From: Salinibaculum sp. SYNS191 | GTDB taxonomy: Archaea; Halobacteriota; Halobacteria; Halobacteriales; Haloarculaceae | Length of the DNA stretch: 64,000 nt | Assembly: GCF_037338445.1 (NCBI RefSeq) | Contig: NZ_CP147838.1 | Location: 3,472,001 to 3,536,000 of the forward strand | Direction of reading: 5' to 3' | In this document: positions 43,142-51,499 of the stretch, one piece after another | How the letters are laid out: the number at the start of each line of letters is the position of its first letter | How positions within the stretch are numbered: the first letter of the stretch is position 1 | The notes under the pieces: generated by a model | Seen by the model: the letters and a program-made list of their open reading frames with translations, nothing else | What the model was told of the DNA's origin: nothing | Databases searched by the model: none | Translations under genes and position numbers: made by a program

Positions 43142-43900
43142 CTACATGAACATCCGGTCTTCCGGGTAGTCGTGGCCGCCAGCCGCCTCCGCCTCGGTCA
43201 TGGTCTTCATCCTGTCGGTCAGTTGCTCGTAGTACTCGCGGAACTGGTCGCCGAGTTCGCGCAACTCCGTCTCGTCGACGTCGACGTCGTAGATGCGCTT
43301 GACGGCTTCGATGAGTCGGAGCGTCGCCTCGACGTCTGGTCCCGGTGGATGTGTCGGGGTGATGAACGCGCCGGTTTCGGGTGCCGTGTCTTCGAGGCTC
43401 CGCATGACGAGTTCGCCGACGACGCCGTCGAGGAAGCCACCCTGGAGCGGGTCGAACGACTGGTCCCCGAGTCGCATCTCCCGATAGCCCGGCGTCGCGA
43501 CGGAGAACACGTCGTGTTCCTCGGGCCCGTGCGGGAACGGCACGCCGTGGAGGACGGCGATTTCGCCGATGCCGCGCTCCTCGGTGAACGCGAGCACTGC
43601 GTCGGCGAAGGCCCGCGCCGCGTCGACCGGGATGAACAGCTCCCCGACGAGTACCGCCACGCCCGTCCCGTTGAGCGTGTACAATCGGCTGTGATGGCGT
43701 GGCACCCCTTCCTCGAACGGGGTGATGCCGGGCAACTCCTCCGGCGCGATGTGGCCCACCTGCGTCGAGTCGAGGTGTCGGACGAGGTAGTCGGCCGCCG
43801 TTATCCCCGCCATTCCATAATGTGCCTGACCGATGACTAGCGTCGACGTCTCCCCGTCGTCGGACGAGACGCGAACGTTGAACGATGACTTGGTGTCCAT
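43142..43900 (-). CDS. PAC2-family (proteasome assembly chaperone-like) protein
   Basis: A 252-residue member of the PAC2/DUF75 family. The core starts LVIGQAHYGMAGITAADYLV and includes VGHIAPEELPG and VLHGVPFPHGPEE. The C-terminal part (PPGPDVEATLRLIEAVKRIY and a helical, charged end) is typical of the archaeal members. Relatives may assist proteasome assembly, but a substrate here is not known. It is divergent from no close gene; the SDR lies downstream on the same strand. Confidence 0.85.
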   Translation of the reverse strand: MDTKSSFNVRVSSDDGETSTLVIGQAHYGMAGITAADYLVRHLDSTQVGHIAPEELPGITPFEEGVPRHHSRLYTLNGTGVAVLVGELFIPVDAARAFADAVLAFTEERGIGEIAVLHGVPFPHGPEEHDVFSVATPGYREMRLGDQSFDPLQGGFLDGVVGELVMRSLEDTAPETGAFITPTHPPGPDVEATLRLIEAVKRIYDVDVDETELRELGDQFREYYEQLTDRMKTMTEAEAAGGHDYPEDRMFM

Positions 43901-44005
43901 ACACCTCTCCTCTACGACGCGTCGGCGTATAGTGTTGGGTCAGTGTCTCGTCGGGGTCGGCGCTTCCGGCCGTCGGCGAGTGCGTCCGTCGCGGGTGTCG
44001 GACAT

Positions 44006-44039
44006 CCCTACACCCGCTCGACCCCTACACCCGCTCGAC
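44006..44039 (-). repeat. 17-bp tandem duplication at the histone deacetylase stop codon
   Basis: CCCTACACCCGCTCGAC occurs twice in direct succession (44006-44022 and 44023-44039). The second copy contains the real stop codon and last residues of the gene, so the first is a repeated gene end with its own stop. Confidence 0.95.
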
Positions 44040-45032
44040 CTGTTTGCGCGCGCGGTCGATGACTTCGCGCGCGCCGTCGAGCACCGCCGCGGAGTCCTCG
44101 GCGGGTCGCTCCCGCTCGAAGAACGCGTCGACTGCGCGGACGCTCTCCGCCAGCATCTCCAGGTCGTACCCTCCCTCCAGGACGAACCCGAGGCCGGCAC
44201 CGCAGTCCGTCGCGATGGAGCGGACCCGCTCGGCGAGGAGGGTGTAGCCGTCGGTTGAGATTCGCTGCTGGGATATCGGGTCGTACTCGTGCCCGTCGAA
44301 GCCCGCGCTCACGAGGACGACGTCGGGGTCGAAGCGCTCCAGTGCCGGACCGACGACCTCGTCCAGCGCCGCCAGATACGCCGAGTGGGTCGTGCCGGCC
44401 GGGAAGGCGATGTTCAGGGTCGCCCCCTCCCCGTCACCGGTGCCCGTCTCGTGGATGTACCCGCTCGGCGGGTAGCTGTCCCGCTCGTGTATCGAGGCGT
44501 AGTAGACGTCCGCCCGGTCGTAGAAGATGTCCTGTGTGCCGTTGCCGTGGTGGATGTCCCAGTCGACGATTGCCACCCGGTCCGCGAGGCCGGCGTCGAG
44601 GACCGACTGGGCGGCGATGGCGACGTTGTTGAGAAAGCAAAAGCCGCGGGCGTCGTCCGCGGGCGCGTGGTGTCCGGGCGGTCGCCCGAGCGAGAACGGG
44701 GTGCGCGTCCCGTCGTCGCCGGCCACGGCCCGCCTGGCGCTCCAGATGGCGAGGCCCGCACTCGCCAGCGCGGCCTCCCAGGTGCGTTCGACCGCCGTCG
44801 TGTCCGCGTCCCAGCTTCCGCCGCCGTTCGCACAGAACCGCTGGAACTCGGCGACGTAGTCCTCGTCGTGGACGGCCAGCACCTGCTCGCGGGTGGCCGG
44901 CTCGGCGGCGACGTACTCGGCGCTATCGGCGTCTGCGAGCGCCTGCCGGATGGCCCTAACCCGGTTAGGGCTCTCGGGATGGCGTGGCCCGGGGTCGTGG
45001 TCGAGACACGCCGCGCGGTGGCCGAATCGCAT
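44025..45032 (-). CDS. Histone deacetylase family protein (AcuC/acetylpolyamine amidohydrolase-like)
   Basis: A 335-residue class I/II HDAC-fold zinc hydrolase. Motifs in order: GRPPGHHAP (paired catalytic His) near residue 128, DWDIHHGNGTQ with zinc ligands near 168, SAGFDGHEYDP with the third ligand near 255, and LEGGYD with the catalytic Tyr. It may deacetylate proteins or small amides. ATG 45032 (MRFGHRAACLDHDPG) matches family starts. A duplicated 17 bp overlaps its stop codon. Confidence 0.93.
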   Translation of the reverse strand: MRFGHRAACLDHDPGPRHPESPNRVRAIRQALADADSAEYVAAEPATREQVLAVHDEDYVAEFQRFCANGGGSWDADTTAVERTWEAALASAGLAIWSARRAVAGDDGTRTPFSLGRPPGHHAPADDARGFCFLNNVAIAAQSVLDAGLADRVAIVDWDIHHGNGTQDIFYDRADVYYASIHERDSYPPSGYIHETGTGDGEGATLNIAFPAGTTHSAYLAALDEVVGPALERFDPDVVLVSAGFDGHEYDPISQQRISTDGYTLLAERVRSIATDCGAGLGFVLEGGYDLEMLAESVRAVDAFFERERPAEDSAAVLDGAREVIDRARKQVERV

Positions 45033-45167
45033 GCGACACTCTCCCACTACTCTCTCCACCCTCACAGATGTAACGGTGGTCTGGACCGAACAGCGACCCC
45101 TCTCTGGCGGGTCACACGGTCGCTGTGTCGGTCCCGCAGCCTCTGGCGAAGATTGGACACTCCGGTC

Positions 45168-46100
45168 TCAGTCCACGCGCGGGTCGAGGTAGCCATAGGA
45201 GAGGTCCTGTACGATGCTTCCCACCACGCCGACGGCGGAGATGACGACGGTGCTACCCAGCAGAACGGGGACATCGCGCTGCTCGACGGCCCCCAGCAGC
45301 ATCGTCCCGAACCCCGGGATGCCGAACAACCGCTCGATGACGAAGACGGTGAGCAACAGCAACCCGAGCGCCTCGGTGAACACCATCGAGAGGACCGGGA
45401 TAGCGGCGTTCCGGATGACGTGTGCGCCGACGCGGAGCCGCCTGGCTCCCTTGGCCCGGACGAGCTTGACGAAGTCCGTGCTGGCGAACTCCGTGGCGTA
45501 GGCGCGCGTGTAGCTCACGTAGCCCCCGAGCAGCGTCGTCGTCGTCAGTGCGATGGGGAGGATGTGTTTGACGAAAAGCGGCGGGACTGCAATCACCTCG
45601 GCGCCCGCCAGCGCGGCCAGCATCCCTCCCAGCCAGAAGTTGGGGACGGCGAACACCAGGTACGTCGAGACCAGGGACAACTCGGCCAGCCGACCCCGTG
45701 GGTTCAGTGCCGCGTAGAGCCCGACGCCCAGTCCGGCGGCGACGGCCAGCACCAGCGCCGGCAGCACGTACATCGCCGTCCGCGCCGTCGCGTCGGCCAC
45801 CATCGGCAGCACCGCCGCCCCCGACTCGAAGGACTGGCCCCAGTCGAGCGTGGCCATGTTGCCCAGCCAGTCGACGTAGACCTGCTCCAGCGGGCGGTCG
45901 AGCCCCCGGGCGGAGAGATAGGACTCCCGGGCTGCCTGGACCGCCTGCTCGCCCGCGCCTACCCACCTGAGCCGGCCGACCTGCGCTCCCAGCACCCAGT
46001 CGTCGGTGAGGGTGAACATCGCGAAGATGGTCGTCAGAATCGCCCACGCCGAGGCCAGCCCGAGTGCCACGCGACGGGCGAGGACGCGGAGGACTCTCAC
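45168..46100 (-). CDS. Dipeptide/oligopeptide ABC transporter permease (DppB-like)
   Basis: A 310-residue permease with six membrane helices. The N-terminal amphipathic and first-helix region leads to an extracellular loop with GLDRPLEQVYVDWLGN, typical of DppB/OppB. The EAA-type loop reads YTRAYATEFASTDFVKLVRAKGARR. It starts at GTG 46100. Unusually it points away from the other importer genes, across a 242-bp gap. The histone deacetylase gene lies 135 bp downstream on the same strand. Confidence 0.88.
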   Translation of the reverse strand: MRVLRVLARRVALGLASAWAILTTIFAMFTLTDDWVLGAQVGRLRWVGAGEQAVQAARESYLSARGLDRPLEQVYVDWLGNMATLDWGQSFESGAAVLPMVADATARTAMYVLPALVLAVAAGLGVGLYAALNPRGRLAELSLVSTYLVFAVPNFWLGGMLAALAGAEVIAVPPLFVKHILPIALTTTTLLGGYVSYTRAYATEFASTDFVKLVRAKGARRLRVGAHVIRNAAIPVLSMVFTEALGLLLLTVFVIERLFGIPGFGTMLLGAVEQRDVPVLLGSTVVISAVGVVGSIVQDLSYGYLDPRVD

Positions 46101-46342
46101 GGGGTCTCACCCGGCGGGCGAAGGGGCCGCTCCCGCGGACGGCGCGGGTCGCGGTTCGGTCTCACCTCACCCGTGCGCGAGGGGGCACGGGCGCGCACGC
46201 TGTCACGACGGCCGGAGCGGCCGTATGGGGGCTGTCTGGAGGGCATCCCGTGGTGGTTGCGCACTCGCCCATATAAATCTCATCCAGAATCGACCGCAAT
46301 CTTATTGTGGCAGGCTTTAGCATAGGGAGACGTCAGCCCTCC
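46101..46342. other. Divergent promoter region of the split peptide importer
   Basis: This 242-bp gap separates the dppB-like gene from dppC-dppD-dppF-like genes. An ATATAAA element at 46272-46278 could drive the plus-strand genes with a leader of about 40 nt; its complement could serve dppB with a long leader. The GC-rich left part shows no gene. Confidence 0.45.
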
Positions 46343-47530
46343 ATGACGGATTCGCACGATAGAGCCAGCTTCGAGCACGTCGATTGGTCGGAGTTCGATG
46401 CGGGCCGCCCGACGCTCACCACACAGCGGGCCGTCCTGCTGGTCGGTGGCCTGTTGCTCGCGGCACTGTACCTCTACAACATCTACGTCGCCCACGTCTA
46501 CCTGGTCGCCACGTGGGAGTTCAACTACACCGACTGGCTGTTCCTGCTCGGCCTGCTCGTGGTCGTCGCCTACGGGCTCGTTCCGGTGTTGCAGGACCGC
46601 TCTGTCGGCCGCAGACTCGTCGCCTCCCTCTGGTCGCGCCCCCTCTACAAGTTCGGGGCCATCGTCCTGACGGGATTCGTCGCCGTGGGCTTTCTCGGCC
46701 CGCTCATCCTCGGGCCGCCGGACCTCCACTTCGTCCACGCCTTTCACCCCCCCGTCGGTTTCACCGCCGATTCGAGTTTCACCGTCCAGTGCGTCGGCGA
46801 CACGATTCCCGGTGAGGGCATCAACCGCTTTTGCCGCGGCTCGCTCTTGCACCCGCTTGGGACCAACCACCGCGGTCACTCGATGACCTACCTCGTCGTC
46901 CTCGGGGCCCGGGTGGCACTTTACATCGCCGTCTTCACGGCGGCCTTCATCGTCCCGCTCGCGACTGCAGTCGGCGTCGTCGCCGGCCTCCACGGCGGCC
47001 TCGTCGACAACCTCCTCACGGCCTACGTGGACGTCCAGATGGCTATCCCCGCCATCCTGCTGTACTTCGTCGGCTACTTCTACTTCAACGGGTCCCTGCT
47101 CCTGTTGCTCGGCACTTTCTGTCTGTTTAGCTGGGCCGGCGTCGCCCGACTCGTCCGCAGCGAGGTCATCCAGCACCGCGAGGACGGCCACGTCCTCGTC
47201 GCGCGCAGCCTCGGTGCCTCCCGGTCGTACGTCGCGAAACGGCACATCCTGCCGAACATCACGAACACGCTCGTGCCCGCCCTGTTCCACCTCGTCGCGC
47301 TGCTCGTCCTCGTCGAGGCCGGCGTCGCCTTCCTCGGGTTCTCCGACGTCTCCCTGCACTCCTGGGGCGGCACCATCGCCGAGGGGCTGGGCCCCGAGGG
47401 GACGGCCAAAGCACACGAGGTCTGGTGGATCTCGACCGTTCCCGCCGCCGCCCTGTTGCTGACGCTCACCTCGTTCAAACTCGTCGGCGACGGACTGCGC
47501 GACGCGCTCGACCCGCGGGGTGGTGAGTGA
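46343..47530 (+). CDS. Dipeptide/oligopeptide ABC transporter permease (DppC-like)
   Basis: A 395-residue permease, longer than the usual 280-300 because of an N-terminal extension with two to three extra hydrophobic segments (residues 25-130) and a Cys-containing loop (FTVQCVGDTIPG, FCRGS). The core has the DppC EAA loop VARSLGASRSYVAKRHILPNI. ATG 46343 is chosen over an upstream GTG. The next gene begins 1 nt after its stop. Confidence 0.88.
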   Translation: MTDSHDRASFEHVDWSEFDAGRPTLTTQRAVLLVGGLLLAALYLYNIYVAHVYLVATWEFNYTDWLFLLGLLVVVAYGLVPVLQDRSVGRRLVASLWSRPLYKFGAIVLTGFVAVGFLGPLILGPPDLHFVHAFHPPVGFTADSSFTVQCVGDTIPGEGINRFCRGSLLHPLGTNHRGHSMTYLVVLGARVALYIAVFTAAFIVPLATAVGVVAGLHGGLVDNLLTAYVDVQMAIPAILLYFVGYFYFNGSLLLLLGTFCLFSWAGVARLVRSEVIQHREDGHVLVARSLGASRSYVAKRHILPNITNTLVPALFHLVALLVLVEAGVAFLGFSDVSLHSWGGTIAEGLGPEGTAKAHEVWWISTVPAAALLLTLTSFKLVGDGLRDALDPRGGE

Positions 47531-47531
47531 C

Positions 47532-48584
47532 ATGGCCGACGAAACCAGCGCTACGGGCACAATGCGGACCGACGAACCGCTGCTCGCGGTGGAGAACCTC
47601 CGGACGCACATCGACACGGACGGCGGGACTGTCCGCGCCGTCGACGGCGTGAGCTTCTCGGTCGAGCGGGGTGAGACGGTCTGCCTGGTCGGCCAGTCGG
47701 GGTGTGGCAAGAGCGTCACCTGCGAGTCGCTCACCGACCTCGTCGAGCCGCCCGTCGAGGTGGTCGACGGCACCGTCTCCTTCGACGGCGAGTCGCTGCT
47801 GGCCGACACCGACCGCGCCCGCCGCGCCCGGGGCGACCGCATCGGTCACGTCTTCCAGAATCCCCAGCACGCGCTGGACCCAGTCTACACCGTCGGCGAG
47901 CAAATCGAGGAAGTACTGTCGATTCACGGGGACGGCAGGGACGCCCGGGAGCGGGCCGTCGAGTTGCTGCGGCAGGTCGGCATCCCGCAAGCGGCCAGGC
48001 GGGTCGACGACTACCCCCACGAGTTCTCCGGGGGGATGCAACAGCGGGCGGCACTCGCCATCGCGCTGGCCGCCGAACCGGACCTGCTCGTCGCCGACGA
48101 GCCGACGACGGCCGTCGACGTGACCGTGCAGGCGCGGCTCATCGAACTCCTGCGGGACCTGACCGACGGCGGGATGGCGATGCTGCTGGTCACACACGAC
48201 CTGCGCGTCGTCGCGGCGCTGGCCGACCGCGTGCTCGTGATGTACGGCGGCACCATCGTCGAGCGCGGGCCCGTCGCGGACGTCTTCGACTGCCCGGCCC
48301 ACCCCTACACGCAGGCGCTGTTCGACAGCTACGACGGCCTCTCGGACCGCTTCGCGGAGACGACCCGCGCCGTCCCGACCGACGGCTGTCGGTTCCGCGA
48401 GGAGTGCCAGCACGCGACCGAGCGCTGCGAGGGGAGCGACCAGCCGGCGTTCGTCCCGGTCGACGGCGACCCCAGCCACGCCGCCTCGTGCGTGTACTAC
48501 GCCGACGACACCGAGGAGGACCCCGCGACCATCCTGCAGGAGGCCCGCAGCGCCCGCCCGCGGGTGGGTGGTGACGATGACTGA
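47532..48584 (+). CDS. Dipeptide/oligopeptide ABC transporter ATPase (DppD-like)
   Basis: A 350-residue ATPase. Walker A GQSGCGKS is near residue 60, signature FSGGMQQR, Walker [13 protein letters not shown], and switch His in LVTHD. The C-terminal oligopeptide domain has CRFREECQHATERCEG, the Cys pattern of this subfamily that can hold an Fe-S cluster. It energises the importer together with the DppF-like partner. The stop overlaps the next gene by 8 bp. Confidence 0.93.
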   Translation: MADETSATGTMRTDEPLLAVENLRTHIDTDGGTVRAVDGVSFSVERGETVCLVGQSGCGKSVTCESLTDLVEPPVEVVDGTVSFDGESLLADTDRARRARGDRIGHVFQNPQHALDPVYTVGEQIEEVLSIHGDGRDARERAVELLRQVGIPQAARRVDDYPHEFSGGMQQRAALAIALAAEPDLLVADEPTTAVDVTVQARLIELLRDLTDGGMAMLLVTHDLRVVAALADRVLVMYGGTIVERGPVADVFDCPAHPYTQALFDSYDGLSDRFAETTRAVPTDGCRFREECQHATERCEGSDQPAFVPVDGDPSHAASCVYYADDTEEDPATILQEARSARPRVGGDDD

Positions 48585-49845
48585 GGACGCCGACGGGCCG
48601 CCGCTGCTCGCGGTGGAGGACCTGGAGACTCACTACCCGATTACGGAGGGCCTGCTCCGCCGCGAGGTAGGTCGGGTCCGGGCGGTCGACGGCGTGAGTT
48701 TCACCGTCGACAGCGGCGAGGTGCTGGGACTGGTCGGCGAGTCCGGCAGCGGCAAGACCACGACGGCGCTGTCGGTGCTCCGCATGGAGGAACCGACCGG
48801 CGGTACGGTCCGGTTCGAGGGCGACCCCGTCGGGGACCTCTCCGGCGAGGCCCTGCGGTCGTTCCAGCGCCGCGTCCAGCTCGTCGTCCAGGACCCCAAC
48901 GATGCGTTCAACCCCCGGATGACAGTCGGCGAGGCCGTCGCGGAACCGCTGGAACTGCACGGGATGCGCGACGCTGACCGCCGGCGGGCGCTCGTAACAG
49001 ACCTGCTCGAACGCGTCGGCCTCTCCGCCGAGGACGCCGACAGCTACCCCCACGAGTTCTCCGGTGGGGAGAAGCAACGCATCGCCATCGCCCGCGCGCT
49101 CGTGGTCAACCCCGACCTGCTCGTCGCGGACGAACCGACGAGCGCGCTCGATACCCGGGTCCAGTCCGACATCCTCGCGCTGCTGGCGGACATCCGCCGG
49201 GAGTTCGACGTCGGCATCCTCTTCATCAGCCACGATACCGACGTCGTCCGCCGGTTCTGCGACCGCGTCGCCGTGATGTACCTGGGCGAAGTCGTCGAGC
49301 GTGGCCCCGTCGCGGACGTCTTCGACGCGCCCGCGCACCCCTACACGCGACTCCTGCTCGATTCGGTGCCGAGCCTCGACCCCGCAGACCGCGGAGTCGA
49401 CCGGCCGCTGACCGACGCAGTCCCGGAGCCGTCGGACCCCCCGTCGGGCTGTCGGTTCCACACCCGCTGTCCGGCGCTCGTCCCCCCGAGCGACGTGGAT
49501 CTCCCGACGGACCTGTGGCGGCGCGTCGCTCGCTTCCGGTTCTCGGTCCAGACCGGTGAACTGCCGGAGGCACTCGGGAACGGCACTCGGCCGGCGGACG
49601 CGGTGGCCGTCCGCGAGGCCTTCGACCTGCCGGCGTCGATTCCCGACGAGCGCGTCGAGCGTGCCGTCGCCGCGGCGGCCGAGGCGCTCGCCGACGGCGA
49701 CACGGACCGGGCGAGCGACCGCCTCGCGGAGGCGGTTCCGACGGTCTGCGAGCACGAAGCGCCCGCGGAGACCACGACCGACGGGCGTACGGTGCAGTGT
49801 CACCGCTACGACCCCGCCGTCGACGCCGAACCCCGCTCGCGCTGA
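48577..49845 (+). CDS. Dipeptide/oligopeptide ABC transporter ATPase (DppF-like) with C-terminal extension
   Basis: A 422-residue ATPase with Walker [10 protein letters not shown], signature [10 protein letters not shown], Walker [13 protein letters not shown] and the oligopeptide C-terminal motif [14 protein letters not shown]. About 110 residues beyond the normal end form an acidic, helical extension with [20 protein letters not shown] and a further Cys pair region ([13 protein letters not shown]). ATG 48577 is preferred; GTG 48568 is possible. It pairs with the DppD-like ATPase. No substrate-binding protein gene lies in the cluster. Confidence 0.92.
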   Translation: MTEDADGPPLLAVEDLETHYPITEGLLRREVGRVRAVDGVSFTVDSGEVLGLVGESGSGKTTTALSVLRMEEPTGGTVRFEGDPVGDLSGEALRSFQRRVQLVVQDPNDAFNPRMTVGEAVAEPLELHGMRDADRRRALVTDLLERVGLSAEDADSYPHEFSGGEKQRIAIARALVVNPDLLVADEPTSALDTRVQSDILALLADIRREFDVGILFISHDTDVVRRFCDRVAVMYLGEVVERGPVADVFDAPAHPYTRLLLDSVPSLDPADRGVDRPLTDAVPEPSDPPSGCRFHTRCPALVPPSDVDLPTDLWRRVARFRFSVQTGELPEALGNGTRPADAVAVREAFDLPASIPDERVERAVAAAAEALADGDTDRASDRLAEAVPTVCEHEAPAETTTDGRTVQCHRYDPAVDAEPRSR

Positions 49846-49886
49846 CGGGACAACATTCAGTAGCGAACGGCCCCTGGAACGGGTGG

Positions 49887-50243
49887 ATGCCCGGCGAGAC
49901 GGACGCGGAGCGTGAGCCGCTGTTCACGCCCCGGCGAGCGCGGCGGATGACGCGGACTCACGCCGTCCTCTGGAGTGTCATCCTCGCCGCGACGGCGGCC
50001 GACATCGTCCTGACAGTGACGGGACTGGCGAACGGGCTCCGCGAGGGCAACGTCGTCCTCCACGCGCTGGTCTCGGAGTTCGGCCTGGCGGGGCTGTGGG
50101 GGCTGAAGTTCGCCGCGATGGTGTGGCTCGTCGCTGGCTGGGCACTTCTCTCGGACCGCAACGCGGCCATCTTCCTCGCGCTGTTCGCGCTCGTCACCGT
50201 CGCCGTCGTCGTCAACAACGCCGTGCTCGTCGCCGGTCTCTAG
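49887..50243 (+). CDS. DUF5658-like membrane protein
   Basis: A 118-residue protein with a soluble charged N-terminus of about 24 residues and three membrane helices. TAADIVLTVTGLANGLREGNVV followed by EFGLAGLWGLKF resembles DUF5658 membrane proteins (D-x-x-T, then EGNP-like turn). The function is unknown. ATG 49887 is 41 bp after the ABC ATPase stop; it may be transcribed with it. Confidence 0.65.
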   Translation: MPGETDAEREPLFTPRRARRMTRTHAVLWSVILAATAADIVLTVTGLANGLREGNVVLHALVSEFGLAGLWGLKFAAMVWLVAGWALLSDRNAAIFLALFALVTVAVVVNNAVLVAGL

Positions 50244-50244
50244 G

Positions 50245-50487
50245 TCAGTGGGTCAGGAGGAGCAGTTTCTCGTCGGTCCGCGCGAGACAGAACGCCGTCC
50301 CGGGATTGCCGAAGGTGTTCGTCCGTCGCTCGGAGACGAACAGGCGCTCGAAGGGCTCGCCACAGGCCGGACAGGCGAAGCCTTCGCGGTTCGCCAGGTG
50401 CATCGTCCCGCGGTCCTCCTTGAGCAGTTTCAGCCCGTGGCGGTAGTCGTGGACGTCGAACCCGTCAGAGATGTCGAGCTGTTCCAT
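50245..50487 (-). CDS. Small zinc-binding protein (DUF7385-like)
   Basis: An 80-residue protein with CPACGEPFERLFV near residue 39 and a later Cys in FCLARTDEKLLLLTH, suggesting one zinc site. It resembles a haloarchaeal family sometimes labelled flagella-cluster protein (DUF7385), from memory. It is 33 bp downstream of coxC on the same strand and ends 1 bp from the convergent membrane protein gene. Confidence 0.65.
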   Translation of the reverse strand: MEQLDISDGFDVHDYRHGLKLLKEDRGTMHLANREGFACPACGEPFERLFVSERRTNTFGNPGTAFCLARTDEKLLLLTH

Positions 50488-50520
50488 CGGTCGCGACGAG
50501 AGGAGAGAAGCCGTATCCGG

Positions 50521-51381
50521 TCAGAGGTTGACTTCCGCGCCGACGTAGATGACGACGACGAGGAACACCCAGACGATGTCGACGAAGTGCCAGTACATCG
50601 AGACGGTGGAGACCGACGTGTGCTTCTGGGCGGAGTACTGTCCGTAGAGGCTGCGGAAGAACAGGATGGCGAGCAGGATGGCACCCAGCGAGACGTGCAG
50701 GCCGTGCAGGCCCGTCAGGCCGTAGAACGCCGAACCGAAGATGCCGGTTTCGAGGCTGAAGTTCTCGTGGACGAGGAACTCGTAGTACTCCAGGCCCTGG
50801 CCGCCGATGAAGATGATGCCGAGCAGTAGCGTGACGCCGAGCAGCCGGATGAACCACTTGCGGTTGTCACGCAGCAGCGAGACGTGCGCGAAGTGCAGCG
50901 TGAAACTGCTGGCGATCAGGATTGCCGTGTTGATGAAGATGAGCGGCGAGAGCAACTCGGGCCGTTCGGCCACCCACGGACCCGAGCGGATGAAGAAGTA
51001 GTAGACGAAGCCGGCACCGAACGTGGCGACCTCTGTCCCGAGGAACAGCAACATGGCAAATCGAAGCGTGCCGGAGCCGTGTCCCTCCGTCCCGTGCTCC
51101 CAGAAGTTGACGACGAAGGCGTGATACAGCCAGCCGTACAGCCCGCCGAGGAAGAGGGCGGTCGAACCGACGAGGACCGCGGGGCCGATCATCGGGCTGA
51201 CGATGTTGTTCGCTCCGTTGCCGAGGATGAACAGCGCAGCACCGATGTAGATACCGCCGACGCCCAGCGCGGCGATGAAGGGCCACCAGCTGGCCTCCCC
51301 GAAGCCGCGTGGCCAGTCTTCGACGGCGGGCAGATGATGCCCCCCGTGGTCGTCCGTTGACTCGTCCTTTGCGAGACTCAT
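50521..51381 (-). CDS. coxC: Cytochrome c oxidase (heme-copper oxidase) subunit III
   Basis: A 286-residue membrane protein with seven helices after a soluble N-terminus. FAMLLFLGTEVATFGAGFVYYFF carries the conserved Glu of helix III, and GLTGLHGLHVSLGAILL plus SMYWHFVDIVWVFLVVVIY are subunit III signatures. It is part of the aerobic terminal oxidase; subunits I and II are not in this window. It is divergent from the next gene and is followed by a small zinc protein. Confidence 0.94.
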   Translation of the reverse strand: MSLAKDESTDDHGGHHLPAVEDWPRGFGEASWWPFIAALGVGGIYIGAALFILGNGANNIVSPMIGPAVLVGSTALFLGGLYGWLYHAFVVNFWEHGTEGHGSGTLRFAMLLFLGTEVATFGAGFVYYFFIRSGPWVAERPELLSPLIFINTAILIASSFTLHFAHVSLLRDNRKWFIRLLGVTLLLGIIFIGGQGLEYYEFLVHENFSLETGIFGSAFYGLTGLHGLHVSLGAILLAILFFRSLYGQYSAQKHTSVSTVSMYWHFVDIVWVFLVVVIYVGAEVNL

Positions 51382-51499
51382 ACAGCGCTATTACTGATGG
51401 ACTACCAAAAACCCTCCCAACTCAACCGGCCGTACCTCGCCGTCTCCGCAGCCACGGCAGTTCGACAGGTACTCGGGAACACCGTCCCAAGACCCGTCA

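Noticed and set aside
44289..46325. 678-codon plus-strand open frame opposite the histone deacetylase and dppB genes
   Set aside because: It is antisense to two well-recognised proteins and has no family motif; long antisense frames are normal at this GC content.
46280..47842. 520-codon minus-strand open frame over the dppC-like gene
   Set aside because: Antisense shadow with biased Glu/Asp/Arg composition; the plus strand carries a clear ABC permease.
48190..49803. 537-codon minus-strand open frame over the ABC ATPases
   Set aside because: Both ATPases on the plus strand have all ABC motifs; the antisense frame is Arg-rich and without motifs.
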